Origin: Paracamarosporium sp. OC-R06-R3
Lineage: Eukaryota > Ascomycota > Dothideomycetes > Pleosporales > Didymosphaeriaceae
Direction of reading: 5' to 3'
DNA: 64,000 nt
Assembly (NCBI GenBank): GCA_019828545.1
Contig: JACVRA010000488.1
Span: 81,402-145,401 of the forward strand
The notes under the pieces were generated by a model. It saw only the letters and a program-made list of their open reading frames with translations. It made no database searches and was not told where the DNA came from. Position numbers and translations under genes: made by a program. Shown piece by piece: positions 13,001 through 23,629 of this stretch (position 1 is the stretch's first letter; every line of letters begins with the position of its first letter).

Positions 13001-13925
13001 GAAAGGAGCTTTCTTCCACGCGATCAGCTGTGCGAAATGGTTTTCTACTTCAATATCATGCCCAAGAGTCGACAGCCAGTACTCGGACACGAGATGTCGA
13101 TCTTTAGATTCAGTCATAAACCACAAGGAAGAGCCTGGTCTCTCGGGCTTCCCATCTTCACCAACTGTTGTGGAGGCGTTCACCATAATGTTCTGGCCGA
13201 GAGACGCGCACATCTCTCGATGGGCCGGCGTGTAGGTTCCTTCGTGGCCAATGTAGCACATAAGGTTCTCAGCGCGGATCTCCGGCGGCAAGCTGCTCAT
13301 CAGATCACCTGCGCGCCCAATTCCTCGACCTTTGCGACCGCCAGGTTTATCGAGGGCTCCCGGTCCGCCTATGTCTCCGGTGCTCTCGTTGAGATAGAAC
13401 AGACCCGACGGGATGTGCTCCTTGACCTTGTTTCGCCACACGTCCGGACAGTCAATGTCCTTGAGGTAGACGCGCTGCCGTGTTTGATCACGATAACGCT
13501 CAGCGTCCTCAAAGAATTGCTCCGTGAGCTTGCCCATATTTTTGAGGTAATGCTTGATCGTGAGTGGAATGTTCTCTTTAGAGGTCAGGTTGCGCGCATT
13601 TTCGGCTGTGAAGTTGTAAGCATAATTGCGCAGAGCCCGTGGTAGAGTTCCACCCACGCTTGTCGCCCATGTTGTCGCGGAGCCACGACGGCGTAAATGT
13701 CCATGGGTCCAGCACTTCCTCAAAGCCGTCTATCACCAGTGGCTTGCCTCCTATTATAACGTGCAATAACACGAGCTTCTCGAACTGCTCTATGCCATTG
13801 TTGGCGATCATCTCGTAGGATATTCGGTCGGCATATTGGAAGTTGTCTGCGGTTTCGACGAATGTTCGTACGTCGAAATCGGGGGGGATGGGCTCGAACG
13901 ATGCCTGCGGTCGTGCCGCCGGCAT
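10031..13925 (-). CDS. JmjC-domain protein with 4CXXC-type zinc finger and AT-hook tail
   Basis: Two exons, 13925-13658 and 13605-10031, joined over a 52 bp intron (GTGGGT donor, ACAG acceptor, phase 1), give 1,280 residues. The JmjC fold lies at about residues 200-330. HRE (H218, E220) and PHQVWN (H312) supply the H-x-E...H iron ligands, so the domain looks catalytically competent as a 2-oxoglutarate dioxygenase. A first cysteine cluster (CAYCRC, CKSC, CMDC, CGC) sits at about 439-482. A second at about 592-650 (CHVCLHRH, CTSC, CPHC, CNTGKC) resembles zf-4CXXC_R1. The second half is charged and low complexity, and the end carries AT-hook-like RGRGRPRGRPRK. This points to a nuclear chromatin regulator, probably a histone demethylase relative; the substrate cannot be told. 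Divergent from COQ2. Confidence 0.88.
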
Positions 13926-14434
13926 CGCGGGGGTCGAGGCGGCGCTTCCACGGGTGTTGTTCGGGCGGGTGAGGTAGCTACTTCATCGGCGCGCTTCGCG
14001 GTCGCGCGAGATGCGCAGCGCAAGTCTGTCGTGGGAACCCTTTCGACAAGTTCGAGAGACGGCGAGCATGCGCAGGCACCGCAGCGGTGGGGACGCGCGG
14101 AGGGCGGCGAGGTCAGGACAAGCAAAGGCGCACGCCGCTTATGTCGACAAGCTGGGAAAGATGCACCCACGGTTGGGGGAAAGCACGTGATCTGGTGAGA
14201 AAACCGTGCACGGACGACGCGACTCTCACCTCTCTCCCTCTCACCGCCGGCCATTGACTTTCTGTCCTTTTTCATTTCATTCCAGTTAAGAGCAATTCGG
14301 CCAAGTGAAGTGAGGCGATCCACATAATGATTGATTGACCCCCGTTCTGCTATAGTAAAGAGCATTTGGGGCAGTTCACAAAATACAATTGAGCAGCATA
14401 CCGGACGCGTTACATTCTCAAAACCAATTTTACG
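13926..14434. promoter_or_regulatory. Shared divergent promoter region of JmjC gene and COQ2
   Basis: 509 bp separate the two opposed start codons. The half nearest the JmjC gene is GC-rich; the half nearest COQ2 is AT-richer. Frames that run through it on either strand match no family. Its promoter role is inferred from position only. Confidence 0.55.
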
Positions 14435-15715
14435 ATGGCAACACTACGCTTACCACGGTTTCAAAGCTCGGCATCTGGGCTGCAAAGCTTACGCCACTCT
14501 TCCAGAGCGCACTGGAGATCAGTCTATCCAGCCGTCAATATCCGGTTACAGCATAATGTCTCGCTCACGTCCCCGAAGACGAGACATCAGTTGGAACTAA
14601 CATCTGCAATACCTCTTCGAAAGGATAGCATCTCGTTTATCACTAAATCAGACCCATTCTCATCCCGGATACAGTCCGCAGGCTTAGCAACAGCAACCCA
14701 AGAGCCTCCTAGGGTGTTACCAGCATACACGCCACCTACAACGGGTCTCTTATCCTACTTACCCAAACCTATCGTACCATATGCAGAGCTCATCAGGCTT
14801 GATAAACCCACCGGAACCTACTACCTTTTCTTCCCATGCTTGTTCAGCACACTTATTGCCGCCACCATGGCGACACCACTGGCGGCACCCTCAGCAGTTG
14901 CCGGCACGACTGCTCTGTTCTTCACCGGCGCACTCGTCATGCGAGGCGCAGGGTGTACGATAAATGACCTCTGGGACCGGAATCTCGATCCACATGTTGA
15001 GCGCACGCGCTTACGTCCCATTGCAAGGAAAGCCATCAGCCCCCAGGCTGCTATCGTCTTCACGGGTGCTCAACTTCTTACCGGATTGGGCGTCTTACTT
15101 TCTTTACCCTTCGAGTGTTTCTGGTACGCGACACCGTCGCTGCTATTTGTGGCTACATATCCTCTCGCGAAGCGAGTCACAAACTATCCGCAGTTTGTAC
15201 TCGGACTCACGTTTTCCTGGGGTGCTATGATGGGCTTCCCTGCGCTGGGAGTTGATCTGCTTTCCAACCAAGCTGCGCTGACAGCAGCCGCGTGCCTTTA
15301 TGCGAGCAACGTCGCGTGGACCGTCCTCTATGATATGATCTACGCTCACATGGACATCAAGGACGACGCAAAAGCGGGCATCAAGAGTATCGCATTGAAG
15401 CATGATAAAGAGACAAAAGCCGTTCTAACCGGTCTCGCCGCCGTGCAACTCAGCCTCTTAGCCGCCACGGGTGTCGCCGCAGGTATGGGGCCCGTTTTCT
15501 TCGCTGGAGCATGTGGAAGCGCTGCTGTCACTCTCGGTACCATGATCTGGAGAGTTCAGCTCAAAGACGTAAAGAATTGCTGGTGGTGGTTTAAGAACGG
15601 TGCCTGGTTTACAGGGGGTGGAATCGCCTTGGGGTTGACTGGAGAATACCTTGCGCAATACCTGGGCTGGTACGACGAGGAGGAAACGAGCGACGAAAAG
15701 AGTAGGCAACAGTGA
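14435..15715 (+). CDS. COQ2: 4-hydroxybenzoate polyprenyltransferase, mitochondrial
   Basis: Intronless, 426 residues. It transfers the polyprenyl tail to 4-hydroxybenzoate in ubiquinone synthesis at the mitochondrial inner membrane. The first ~80 residues are rich in Arg/Ser/Gln and nearly free of acids, as in a mitochondrial presequence. Then comes YAELIRLDKPTGTYYLFFPC, typical of the family start. The first Asp-rich motif NDLWDRNLD is at about 177-185 and the second, YDMIYAHMDIKDD, at about 299-311; both bind the Mg-diphosphate of the prenyl donor. Several hydrophobic helices fit the UbiA membrane fold. Start is the first ATG giving the presequence. Identification is firm. Confidence 0.96.
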   Translation: MATLRLPRFQSSASGLQSLRHSSRAHWRSVYPAVNIRLQHNVSLTSPKTRHQLELTSAIPLRKDSISFITKSDPFSSRIQSAGLATATQEPPRVLPAYTPPTTGLLSYLPKPIVPYAELIRLDKPTGTYYLFFPCLFSTLIAATMATPLAAPSAVAGTTALFFTGALVMRGAGCTINDLWDRNLDPHVERTRLRPIARKAISPQAAIVFTGAQLLTGLGVLLSLPFECFWYATPSLLFVATYPLAKRVTNYPQFVLGLTFSWGAMMGFPALGVDLLSNQAALTAAACLYASNVAWTVLYDMIYAHMDIKDDAKAGIKSIALKHDKETKAVLTGLAAVQLSLLAATGVAAGMGPVFFAGACGSAAVTLGTMIWRVQLKDVKNCWWWFKNGAWFTGGGIALGLTGEYLAQYLGWYDEEETSDEKSRQQ

Positions 15716-16468
15716 AGTCACGAGCCTGGAACTTTAAGACCGAATGACCGAGACGTCTCGGTGTGTATCAATTTGCGATCGCGCCCCGTGAAGCACCTGA
15801 CGCTAGGGCTCGCCGGGGCAGCTGGTGTAAATTAACCGCGCCATGTAGAACACCACCCATGTACACCACTTGCCAAATCTAACATCCCTGTTACCGCCCC
15901 AAAAACAATGCAGCCTTCTCAGAATGCAGCAAATGATACAGTCACTACCATGCTTCTTTTGCACACGTTGTCCATCAAAATTTGTCGGAAGCAAGTTACG
16001 GCCGCAGACTAAGACGGACCGACGCCGGTCCAGGCACACTTGCCGAACGCCTCGTCGCTTATCCAGCCAGCCCTCTCGTGTCCAGGAAAGGACAAACTGA
16101 TTCAATACCGCCTATGCAGCCAAGGATGACTCGCTATCAATCAGCGACAACATCTATTGGCCAAATCATGAACGTTCCAGGTCCAGAGTGGCTGCCCACC
16201 ATCTTGTCCGCGCCGTAGATGGCGGCCACGCCGTAAGGGGTAATCACAGTGCTTGATCATGGGCTTGAGAGGGCTGATTGCCTGCAGATGTTCCTGCATT
16301 AGTGGCTGCCGTGCTCCAGATATACTTCTGTCAGTCCCTTCCTCTAGTCCGTAGGGTACCGCACTCGAGATAATTTCGCAGCGCTGCACAGTCGCGAGAA
16401 GCACTTTGGGCTTGCTCGCAGCCATTCATTATTCGTATTCACTTATCTATAATTCTTAATCTACCGTC
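15716..16468. other. Intergenic, one unassigned minus-strand frame
   Basis: 3' flank of COQ2 and 5' flank of the GH16 gene. A minus-strand frame starting at 16425 (MAASKPKVLLATVQRC) runs about 94 codons and might be a small gene with an intron, but I know no family for it and cannot choose splice sites. Nothing else is seen. Confidence 0.4.
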
Positions 16469-17686
16469 ATGCATCTACAAAGCGTCCTCTACGCTGCTCT
16501 AGCAGCAGCTCCCGCAGCGACCACCGCATACACTCTTCAGGACCACTGCATTGGCCCCTCCTTCCAGAACTGCTTCAACTTCTACTCTGGTGCAGATCCG
16601 ACCAACGGTTTCGTCCGGTAAGCAACGTCAATTTGCTTAATCTTTACTCCACTCTCTGACTCCAGACTAATCCAATCAGTTTCCTCAACCAAGCAGATGC
16701 CCTATCGCAGGGTCTCTACAATGTAACAGGCAACAATGTATTCCTCAACGTAGACAGCAAGAACCAGGCGCCCAACGGACGTGCCAGCCTACGATTAGAG
16801 AGCAAGAAACTTTACAACCGAGGACTCTTCATACTAGACGTGCTGCACATGCCGACCAGCACCTGCGGAAGCTGGCCGAGTTTCTGGTCCTGGGGCCCAG
16901 AGAAGACCTGGCCCGCCAACGGCGAGATCGACATCATCGAAGGCATCCACGATTCAACCAGAAACGCAATGTCTCTGCACACATCAGAGGGATGCACCAT
17001 AACGGGGACCGGCAGCAAGGGCACAGTCAAGACAAAGAACTGCTACATCAATGCTGCGGGACAGACCAGCAATGCTGGGTGCGGCATCGACGACCCGTCT
17101 TCGTCTTCTTTCGGTACGTACAGTCAGCCTGACCCTCAAACTCAGCGGTGCTGCTCGCCCAAACATGCAGTGCACACAACGTTGCAACCACATCTCCTCT
17201 TGCCCACCTAATCACGCTTCTGTATAACTTCACAATCTAACCTTACGAAAGGTACTCCCGTCAACAAGGGCTGGGGTGGCATCTATGCCATGCAATGGAC
17301 ATCCACCGGAATCAAAATGTGGTTCTGGCCACGGGACGCGATTCCCTACAACCTCTTCGGGAACAGTCCTGAGCCTGATACATGGGGCACGCCGCAGGCG
17401 AACTTCGCTGGCAGTGGGTGCGACTTTAACAAGCACTTCGTGAACCACAGGCTAGTTATTGACACGACTTTCTGCGGCGATTGGGGCAACGCCGTTTGGG
17501 CGAGCAATCCAGTTTGGTAAGTCTCACTACGATGTCACCGCTACAAAGAAAAGAATATGTAGGCTAACGGGTGGGCGCAACAGTTCGAAGAAAGCAGCAA
17601 GCTGCAACGACTACGTCTCAAAGAACCCAAGCGCATTCGCAGAGAGCTACTGGCGGATTAATTATCTCAAGGTATTCAAGGAGTAA
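16469..17686 (+). CDS. Secreted GH16 endo-beta-1,3(4)-glucanase-like protein
   Basis: Four exons (16469-16617, 16680-17113, 17252-17516, 17584-17686) give 316 residues. A signal peptide (MHLQSVLYAALAAAPAATTA) leads into a GH16 fold. The catalytic E-x-D-x-x-E is GEIDIIEG, with E132, D134 and E137. Nearby SWPSFWSWGP, GIYAMQWTSTGIKMWFWPRD and CDFNKHFVNHRLVIDTTFCGDWGNAVW are classical for the fungal laminarinase-type subfamily. Several paired cysteines suit an extracellular enzyme. No carbohydrate-binding module or GPI tail is visible. It likely cleaves beta-1,3- or mixed-linked glucans of fungal or plant walls. Introns use GTAAGC, GTACGT and GTAAGT donors and keep phase throughout. Confidence 0.93.
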
Positions 17687-18363
17687 TAACATAGTAGAAA
17701 GTAATAAGAAGTCGGGATAGAGTATGTTATAATATACCTGCATGTAGCCCACAGCAGAATAGATCAGCGTCCCATACATACTCTGCATCGCCACATCGGC
17801 CGTGCACCGCGCATCCCCGAACGATCCCCGGCATGCTTTGTCACAGCGGAGTCTGCTTACCTACGCGTCACTACGAACCAACCCACCTTATCGCATCCTG
17901 CACCACAAGTACAAACGCGCACTGTATACAACCGTACACTCCGCATGCGGGGCACCCAACCAATCAACCATCACCCCAAACGTTACTAATCCCCCCATCG
18001 TACATGTCCTAACGCAACCCCTCAACCGCGCACAGAGCGGAGTGACGACACAGAACCTTACAAATGCCACTCGACAGCAGCATCATCGACAGAACCATTC
18101 GGACGGCAGTAGTTTGCGTCCTGAGATCCAATTGGCTGTATCGTGAACTGTAGCCCTGACGTAGCGCATTTCTTTCTCCTGCTGCGAAGACACAGACTAC
18201 GTTCGCAGCGTAGAGTATCTAGCATAAATACCACGCGTGAGGCTGGCTTCAAGATGTAGATATCCACAAACCCACTCACACACTACTACCCAGCACAATC
18301 CCGTTCTAATTACACGCAATTCCTCACCACACCATCATTCAAATCCATCAAACCCAACCCAAA
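17687..18363. other. Intergenic stretch
   Basis: 3' flank of the GH16 gene and promoter of the GFA gene. The sequence is C-rich on the plus strand just before 18364, as is common in fungal leaders. No gene or structural RNA was recognised. Confidence 0.5.
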
Positions 18364-18978
18364 ATGTCCACAAAACACACGCCCACGACACACCCCTCCG
18401 ACTTCCCCCTCGCAGGCCTCGCCCGCGACGGCTGGTCCACAGACACAGAAGCAACAGCGACGTGCTTCTGCGGCGCCGTACAGCTACAGTTTCCCACCGA
18501 AGCGCCAGGCCTTGTAACGACGTTCGTATGCAACTGCGCAGACTGCCACAAGATCACGGCCAGCATGTTCGCGTCGAACTTCACGGTGTTGGACACGCAT
18601 CTCGTGCACCTGCGCGGGAAGGAGAATCTCAAGACGTTTGGGCAGAGGGAGTCGATTGCGAGGGGGCATTTGATGACGAGTATGTTGTGCCCTCTTTTTT
18701 TTTTGGTTCTTTCTTTCTTCCGCTTTTCTTTCTTTGTAGTCTTGATGAATGGAGGAGGCTGATACAGTACAGATTACTTCTGCGGTACTTGTGGTACGCT
18801 CATGTATAGGGTTGGCACTGGGTTCCCTGGCCAGTCGATTATGCGGATTGGGACGATTGATGATTTCAGTTTGATGGAGACGAAGTTGCGGCCGAGGAAC
18901 GAGTTCTTTGTTAAGCAGAGGGTGAATTGGTTGCCGGGCGTGGAGGACACGGCGAAGAGTCAAGGGATGCCTGAGTGA
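18364..18978 (+). CDS. GFA-family (Mss4-like) enzyme, glutathione-dependent type
   Basis: Two exons, 18364-18679 and 18773-18978, give 173 residues, normal for the family. The zinc-binding cysteines are visible in order: CFCGAV near residue 34, CNCADCHK near 59, and FCGTCGTLMYR just after the splice join. GFA proteins bind zinc and glutathione adducts; the founder acts on S-hydroxymethylglutathione, but most fungal members have unknown substrates. The intron contains a run of T on the plus strand (18,691-18,720) before its CAG. No signal peptide, so it is probably cytosolic. The start was chosen as the first ATG; a later one is not available before the zinc site. Confidence 0.88.
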
Positions 18979-19308
18979 GCAATGTGTTGCGGGTTGTGAT
19001 TGCGAGGTCAGAGCTAAAGTGAGGGAATGATCAGGGATGTATACAGTTGCGGTGAGGATTGGTTGGCGGAAGAGGGATAAGGTAGCTCGTTAGCATATGA
19101 AACGCGGGTTCAATGATCGAGGTGCACTGCTACGATTAAGCTTTGAATCACGGTGAAGAACATCAAGATGGCGGGTATGAACCTTCATTGGATATCATTC
19201 AAGCCTTTCGCTTAGACCCTAGAAAATCGCTACTCAGCACCCGCCGGAACGCCATCCTTTTATGCATGCCATGCTTCATCACATTCATCCTCCACGCTCC
19301 AAGTGAGC
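18979..19308. other. Convergent 3' flanks of GFA gene and RPL31
   Basis: About 330 bp between two converging stop codons. No gene seen. Confidence 0.5.
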
Positions 19309-19906
19309 TTACGCGTCCTCAACGACGGTGGTCTGGAGACCCTTGGGGTCCTTGACGTTGACGGCCTGCACATACGAGTACAGCTTCTCCTTGGCGCCCT
19401 CCTCGTCGTTACGCTTACGGGAGATGCGGACACGGAGGCGGAACGGAACGCCCTTGATACCAGACTCCCACACCTTCTTGTTGAGCTGGGGGTCTAGGCG
19501 GACATCCGTGGTGCCCTGCATGGTTCGTTAGTTCAATCCGTCATGAAAAATTGAAACGCAAGCCTCTCGAAAGAGCACTTCGTTCCAACCCAGGGCTCCA
19601 ACGTACCATAGCCTTCTCAGCAAAAGCGCGGATCTCCTTGATGGCGCGCGGGGCCCTCTTCTTGAAAGAGACACCGTGAACCTGTTACCACCCCTTGTAT
19701 TAGCCATCCGTTGTATATCTCGAACAGTCTTCCGCCCTACCCACACACTCCTTTCACAGAGTGCGCGGTATCCGGTGGACTTCACAAAACTGAACTCAAC
19801 ATACTCGCTTGTGCAGGTGGATCGTGTATTCGCGCGCGACGACGTCAGCGATGGCGCTGCGCTGGGCCTTGACGGCGGGCTTCTTGCTCTTGGCTCCGGT
19901 GGACAT
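19309..19906 (-). CDS. RPL31: 60S ribosomal protein L31 (eL31)
   Basis: Three coding exons, 19906-19805, 19681-19607 and 19515-19309, each ending in phase 0, give 127 residues. The joined sequence reads as eL31: basic N-terminus, [27 protein letters not shown], then [22 protein letters not shown] and the RVRISRKRN core, with an acidic-ended [15 protein letters not shown] tail. It is a structural protein at the ribosomal exit tunnel rim. Upstream of the ATG, GCTAAC followed by CTACAG (acceptor at 19909-19911) and a GTAAGA donor at 20002-20007 suggest a 5'-UTR intron of about 99 bp, common in fungal ribosomal protein genes. Confidence 0.96.
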
Positions 19907-20388
19907 TTCTGTAGGCGGTAGTGGTTAGCAAGGTCCAACGGCAATGGTTGCGCAATTGAGATGAATGCCCAGTGCGTTAAGAGAATGAAGGAAAAGTAGA
20001 TTCTTACTGAATAATTCCGCTGTGTGGTTAGTGGAGGTGAGGTCGACGGGCGGCTTGAAGCTGAAGTTCCTGAAAAGAAGCGACGATTTTCGCGTGTGGG
20101 AATTTCGGTTCGCCAAGACGCCAACTAGCCGAGCGCTTAGTCACCCACTCCAAGCACAACAAGCGGACACCTAGATAGAGGTTGTTTCGTAGCGAATTAG
20201 GAACATCATGTGGAGTGAATTCATGTAAAAATGTCGGTACTGAATATACATCCTATTGCTCGCATTTTTCTTTTCAATCGTTGATATACATAACTTTTAA
20301 TGCCACTACATAGGGTATATGCTTCACGCCATGCCTCTCATAACGCCTACAATGCAAACTCATGCCTTCGTCTATTTCAGAGCGAGTT
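19907..20388. promoter_or_regulatory. RPL31 leader and promoter; 3' flank of CHY-RING gene
   Basis: Contains the inferred 5'-UTR intron of RPL31 (about 19909-20007) with a branch-like CTAAC, then its promoter. Beyond about 20,150 is the 3' flank of the next minus-strand gene. No other gene seen. Confidence 0.55.
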
Positions 20389-22840
20389 TTATCGATGCCC
20401 AGGCAGGTCAATGTCGTTCTCATCCTCGTCATCGCCCTCGCCGTCATCTTCCTCCTCATGCTCATCTTCGCTCTCATCACTGCTACTCTCATCATCTTCA
20501 TCTCTTGCCTCGCCACCGGACAAGAAACGATCGAACCGTCCGCCATCCTCCCCCCAAAACTGCATTCCATCGGCATCGTGATCCTCAGACAAATCTAATG
20601 TGGGTATCTGGTCGATAGCGGGGTTCAAGTAGTTGCGCAGAGGGAGGATGGAGCGGTTGAAGCGCTCGAGGACGTACTGTGGCAGGGCGGGGAGTTGTAC
20701 GGCTGTGCCGTCCGTGGCATGTGTTTCGCGGCGCTCTTCATCCAAGTCGATGATGGGGACGGCTTCGTTGGGGATTTCACCAGTGGGATTCAGGTAATGG
20801 TCGAAAGTCCGGCGGACGCGGTCCAATAGTTCGTATGGGGCTGGCATCTGTGGCATCTGTGGCATCTCAGGCATTCGAGGCATGCCTCGGAATTGTGGCA
20901 TACCTCGAAACTGTGGCATTTGAAATGGGAAAGATGGCAGCTGCCCTGGTTGTGGCATGCCTGGGAACTGTGGTATTTGGAAAGGAAAGGATGGGAGTTG
21001 TCCTGGTAGCCACGTCTGCTCCGGTTCGTCAGGCTGGAAGTAGTAACGCGGAGAGCGAAGAGGTAGCGACGCAGGAGAGCTAATGCTGACTGGTGATCGA
21101 GCTCCAGAGTTTTCATCATCGACTTCGTCGAGAATTGCATTGGCAGTCTGCTCGCTTTCTGGTCCGTTCAAGATGCGGAGCTCGTTGGTGTTATATGAGT
21201 CGCAGCTGTTGCACTTGTTGCCCAGCCAATGATACTTGACTGATGACTTTGCAGCGCAATCATTGCACTGGATGATAGCTCGTGTGTTGACGAACTGCTC
21301 AGGCATTGGCTGACTTTCAATTGCCTGCGTCAGTTTTTGCCACTGTAGTTCCATGTTGACAGCGCTCTTCTTGCACGTGGGGCACTTGTATGCGGTCTCC
21401 ATATATTGGTTGTAGCATTCCTTGTGTAAGTAATGGCCACATGGCATGGACACGACAGCAGTAGAAGAGTTGAACAGATATTCTCCGCATATGGGACAGT
21501 CGCAGTCAGTAGCTCGCTCGATGCACTTGTGCGTTGTGGCAAAGGCTATCGATATGCACACATTGCAGTTCTAACGCACGTCAGCGGAATCCCACAAATT
21601 ATTTCCCCTAACGTACCTTGCAGTGCACGTAGTCTTTACCCAGACCCTCCCCCCTTCTGCAGATACCACAATCGGCACAATGGTAGATCTTCTTACTGCT
21701 GTTGTTGTCCCACAGTTTGCAAATGTCGCAGTAGTAGCATGCTGATTGTGTCCCACAGTTTGTGCAGTACTCAGTAGCCTTCTGAGGAGTGCCGCATGCC
21801 ATGCAGAGCATGTTCTGAGTCTTTTTCCGGTCTAGGTTATGGTCTTCTACCGCATCATGACAGTGCCGGCAAGTGTACCATCGCCGACATGCGTAGCACT
21901 GAACCTTGACGTTGCGTTTGTAGTGCTGGCAGCCAAGAGAAGCCTCTTCTTCAAACATGTCTGCGTCTTCATCTTCTACAACCGCGTCCGCGTCCGCGCT
22001 GGGATGAGCTGGACGTGGCCGGTACGTAGGCTCCTTATCACCAGGCCGAAGGTTGAAGGGGTTGTCTGGGTCGACGTCTGAAGAAGTAGAAACAGGCGAA
22101 GAGTAGTGGGCGTCGGAGAAAACAGACTGGTTAGACGTGGGCGTGAAGGGACGGTCGTGCGAGACAAAGCTGCTAGGCGACGTTGGGCGCAGGTAGTTGT
22201 AGCGTTCCGTCATGATGCCATGCATCATACGAGCTTTGTCTGAGTCGCCAATGCTCATGGCCCTGATCTCATGTATGCGAGCCCGCAGATGGCGCATCCC
22301 ATCGTCTGCGGGCAGCGATTCGGACATGGCGGGTGCATTTCGACCATCTGCGGTGGAAGCTGGGCTGGCGATGTCGCGCGGGCGGGTCGCGGCATGAGTA
22401 GGGTCGAGATTCAGGCGGCGAAGGTGCACATCCAGAGCATGCGAGGGGTTTGCAGACATATCTGCATCGCCGGGAATATTGATGGGTGCGCTCGGAGCAG
22501 TTATCCGGCGCGACAGTACGCCTAGTGGGGGATGCACGGTGCCGTCATTGTTGTGTCGCTGCTCGTCGCGGACGGCGGAGAGAGGACGGCGAGTGGTTCG
22601 CTCGTCCTGGCGAAAGCCTTCTCCTGCCTCTAGCGCGGATGAGCTGCTGCTGGCATGAGCATCCTCCTGGAGTGTCGTCGCGCTGCCGTCACGAGGTGCA
22701 GAGAATGTTGTGGGCGTCTCGATGTCATTTGCATGTGATAGTCGCTGCTCGCTCTCGCTGGCGCCGTTTGGAGCAGCGCTCGAGAAGCGGCGTGCCTGGC
22801 GGACAACTGGATCAATAATAAAAGAAGAGAGTAAACTCAT
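20389..22840 (-). CDS. CHY zinc finger / CTCHY / RING ubiquitin ligase (Pirh2-like)
   Basis: Two exons, 22840-21617 and 21570-20389, separated by a 46 bp intron in phase 0, give 801 residues. Residues 1-300 are low complexity. The CHY finger starts at about 304 (CQHYKRNVKVQC, YTCRHCHD...H), followed by the CTCHY segment (CYYCDICKLWDN, YHCADCGICR) that runs over the splice join into CNVCI. The RING is at about 433-475 (CPICGEYLFNS, MPCGHYLHKEC, CPTC). A rubredoxin-like CNDC...CNSC pair follows. This order matches RCHY1/Pirh2-type E3 ligases. After it comes a Met-Pro-rich repeat tract and a very acidic tail (D/E/S runs), not part of the usual family. A further in-frame ATG at 22963 exists, but MSLLSSF at 22840 looks the natural start. 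Confidence 0.92.
20838..21006 (-). repeat. Imperfect Met-Pro-Phe coding repeats in the CHY-RING gene
   Basis: Within exon 2, units encoding variants of QLPSFPFQ-PQF-GMP recur, then decay into short MPQ/MPE units. Two longer units of about 57 bp are nearly alike. Repeat number probably varies between strains. Confidence 0.7.
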
Positions 22841-23629
22841 GAGGGCACGCTCTGCAGGGAAAGGGGTGAGGCAGCAATGAGAGAAAAAAAGGTCTCGTGC
22901 ACAAAGGCTGGGTGCTTCCGGAACTGTCACGAAACCGGCTGTTCGCTGCCTCCAACGCCACACCCTTCAGCCACGGAAAGTGCCAGCCGGAGGCTCGTGA
23001 ACTCGATCAAATCAACAGGATCTGCGATCTGCACGAGGGCCCAGTCAGTCGATCATCTGCCCACGCTTCAACCATCGCCGAGTTTGAGTAAAGGCTGCTC
23101 GATTGCATCAACTCCGCTTCCATTATCTTGGGCTCCACGTCCCGATATGCACATGCGACTAAGATTATACACTGGATATTGCCATCGCCCATCCCTCTTA
23201 TGCTTTTGTCCTTTCCCTGTATACAGAAGACCCGCTGTCATACGCCCAGCGGTTGAGTCTATCAGACTCCTTTCCCATTCCGATGCTCCAACTCCATCCC
23301 AGGAAAAACCATGGAGTGGCACGCGGTACTCATCTCAGCCCGCAAATCATGCAATGCTCCGTACTCGCAGAAAACAGAAATCGCTAATAGTGGTATCTGA
23401 ACAAACAAAACAGGAAATGGAGCGTTCATGTCGTAAAAGGCCGTAACAATAAACAGAATGCAGAAACAGGAAGCGCAATGATCAACACGGTGCTCATTTG
23501 TCTTCACGCAGAAGTGAAAGTAAGACAAGGCCGTGCATCTGAGATGAAGATACGCGAGCTATCCAAGAAGAAGCCAGCTGCATGGTAAGGCGGATCACAA
23601 GGTGATGCCCAGATAGGAACGCGGTGATT
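22841..23629. other. Intergenic: promoter of CHY-RING gene, 3' flank of RasGEF
   Basis: About 790 bp. The part next to 22841 would hold the CHY-RING promoter. Frames running through it on the plus strand look like complement shadows and have no family resemblance. Confidence 0.5.

Noticed and set aside
12722..13645. 307-codon plus-strand frame opposite the JmjC gene
   Set aside because: It is the complement of a conserved JmjC catalytic domain; only the minus-strand reading shows family motifs.
13808..14365. 185-codon minus-strand frame upstream of the JmjC start
   Set aside because: GC-rich promoter region between divergent genes; low-complexity Arg/Ser/Pro peptide with no resemblance.
16141..16425. 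Minus-strand frame MAASKPKVLL... before the GH16 gene
   Set aside because: Could be a small gene, but no domain, no clear splice choice and no conserved partner; mentioned only in the intergenic entry.
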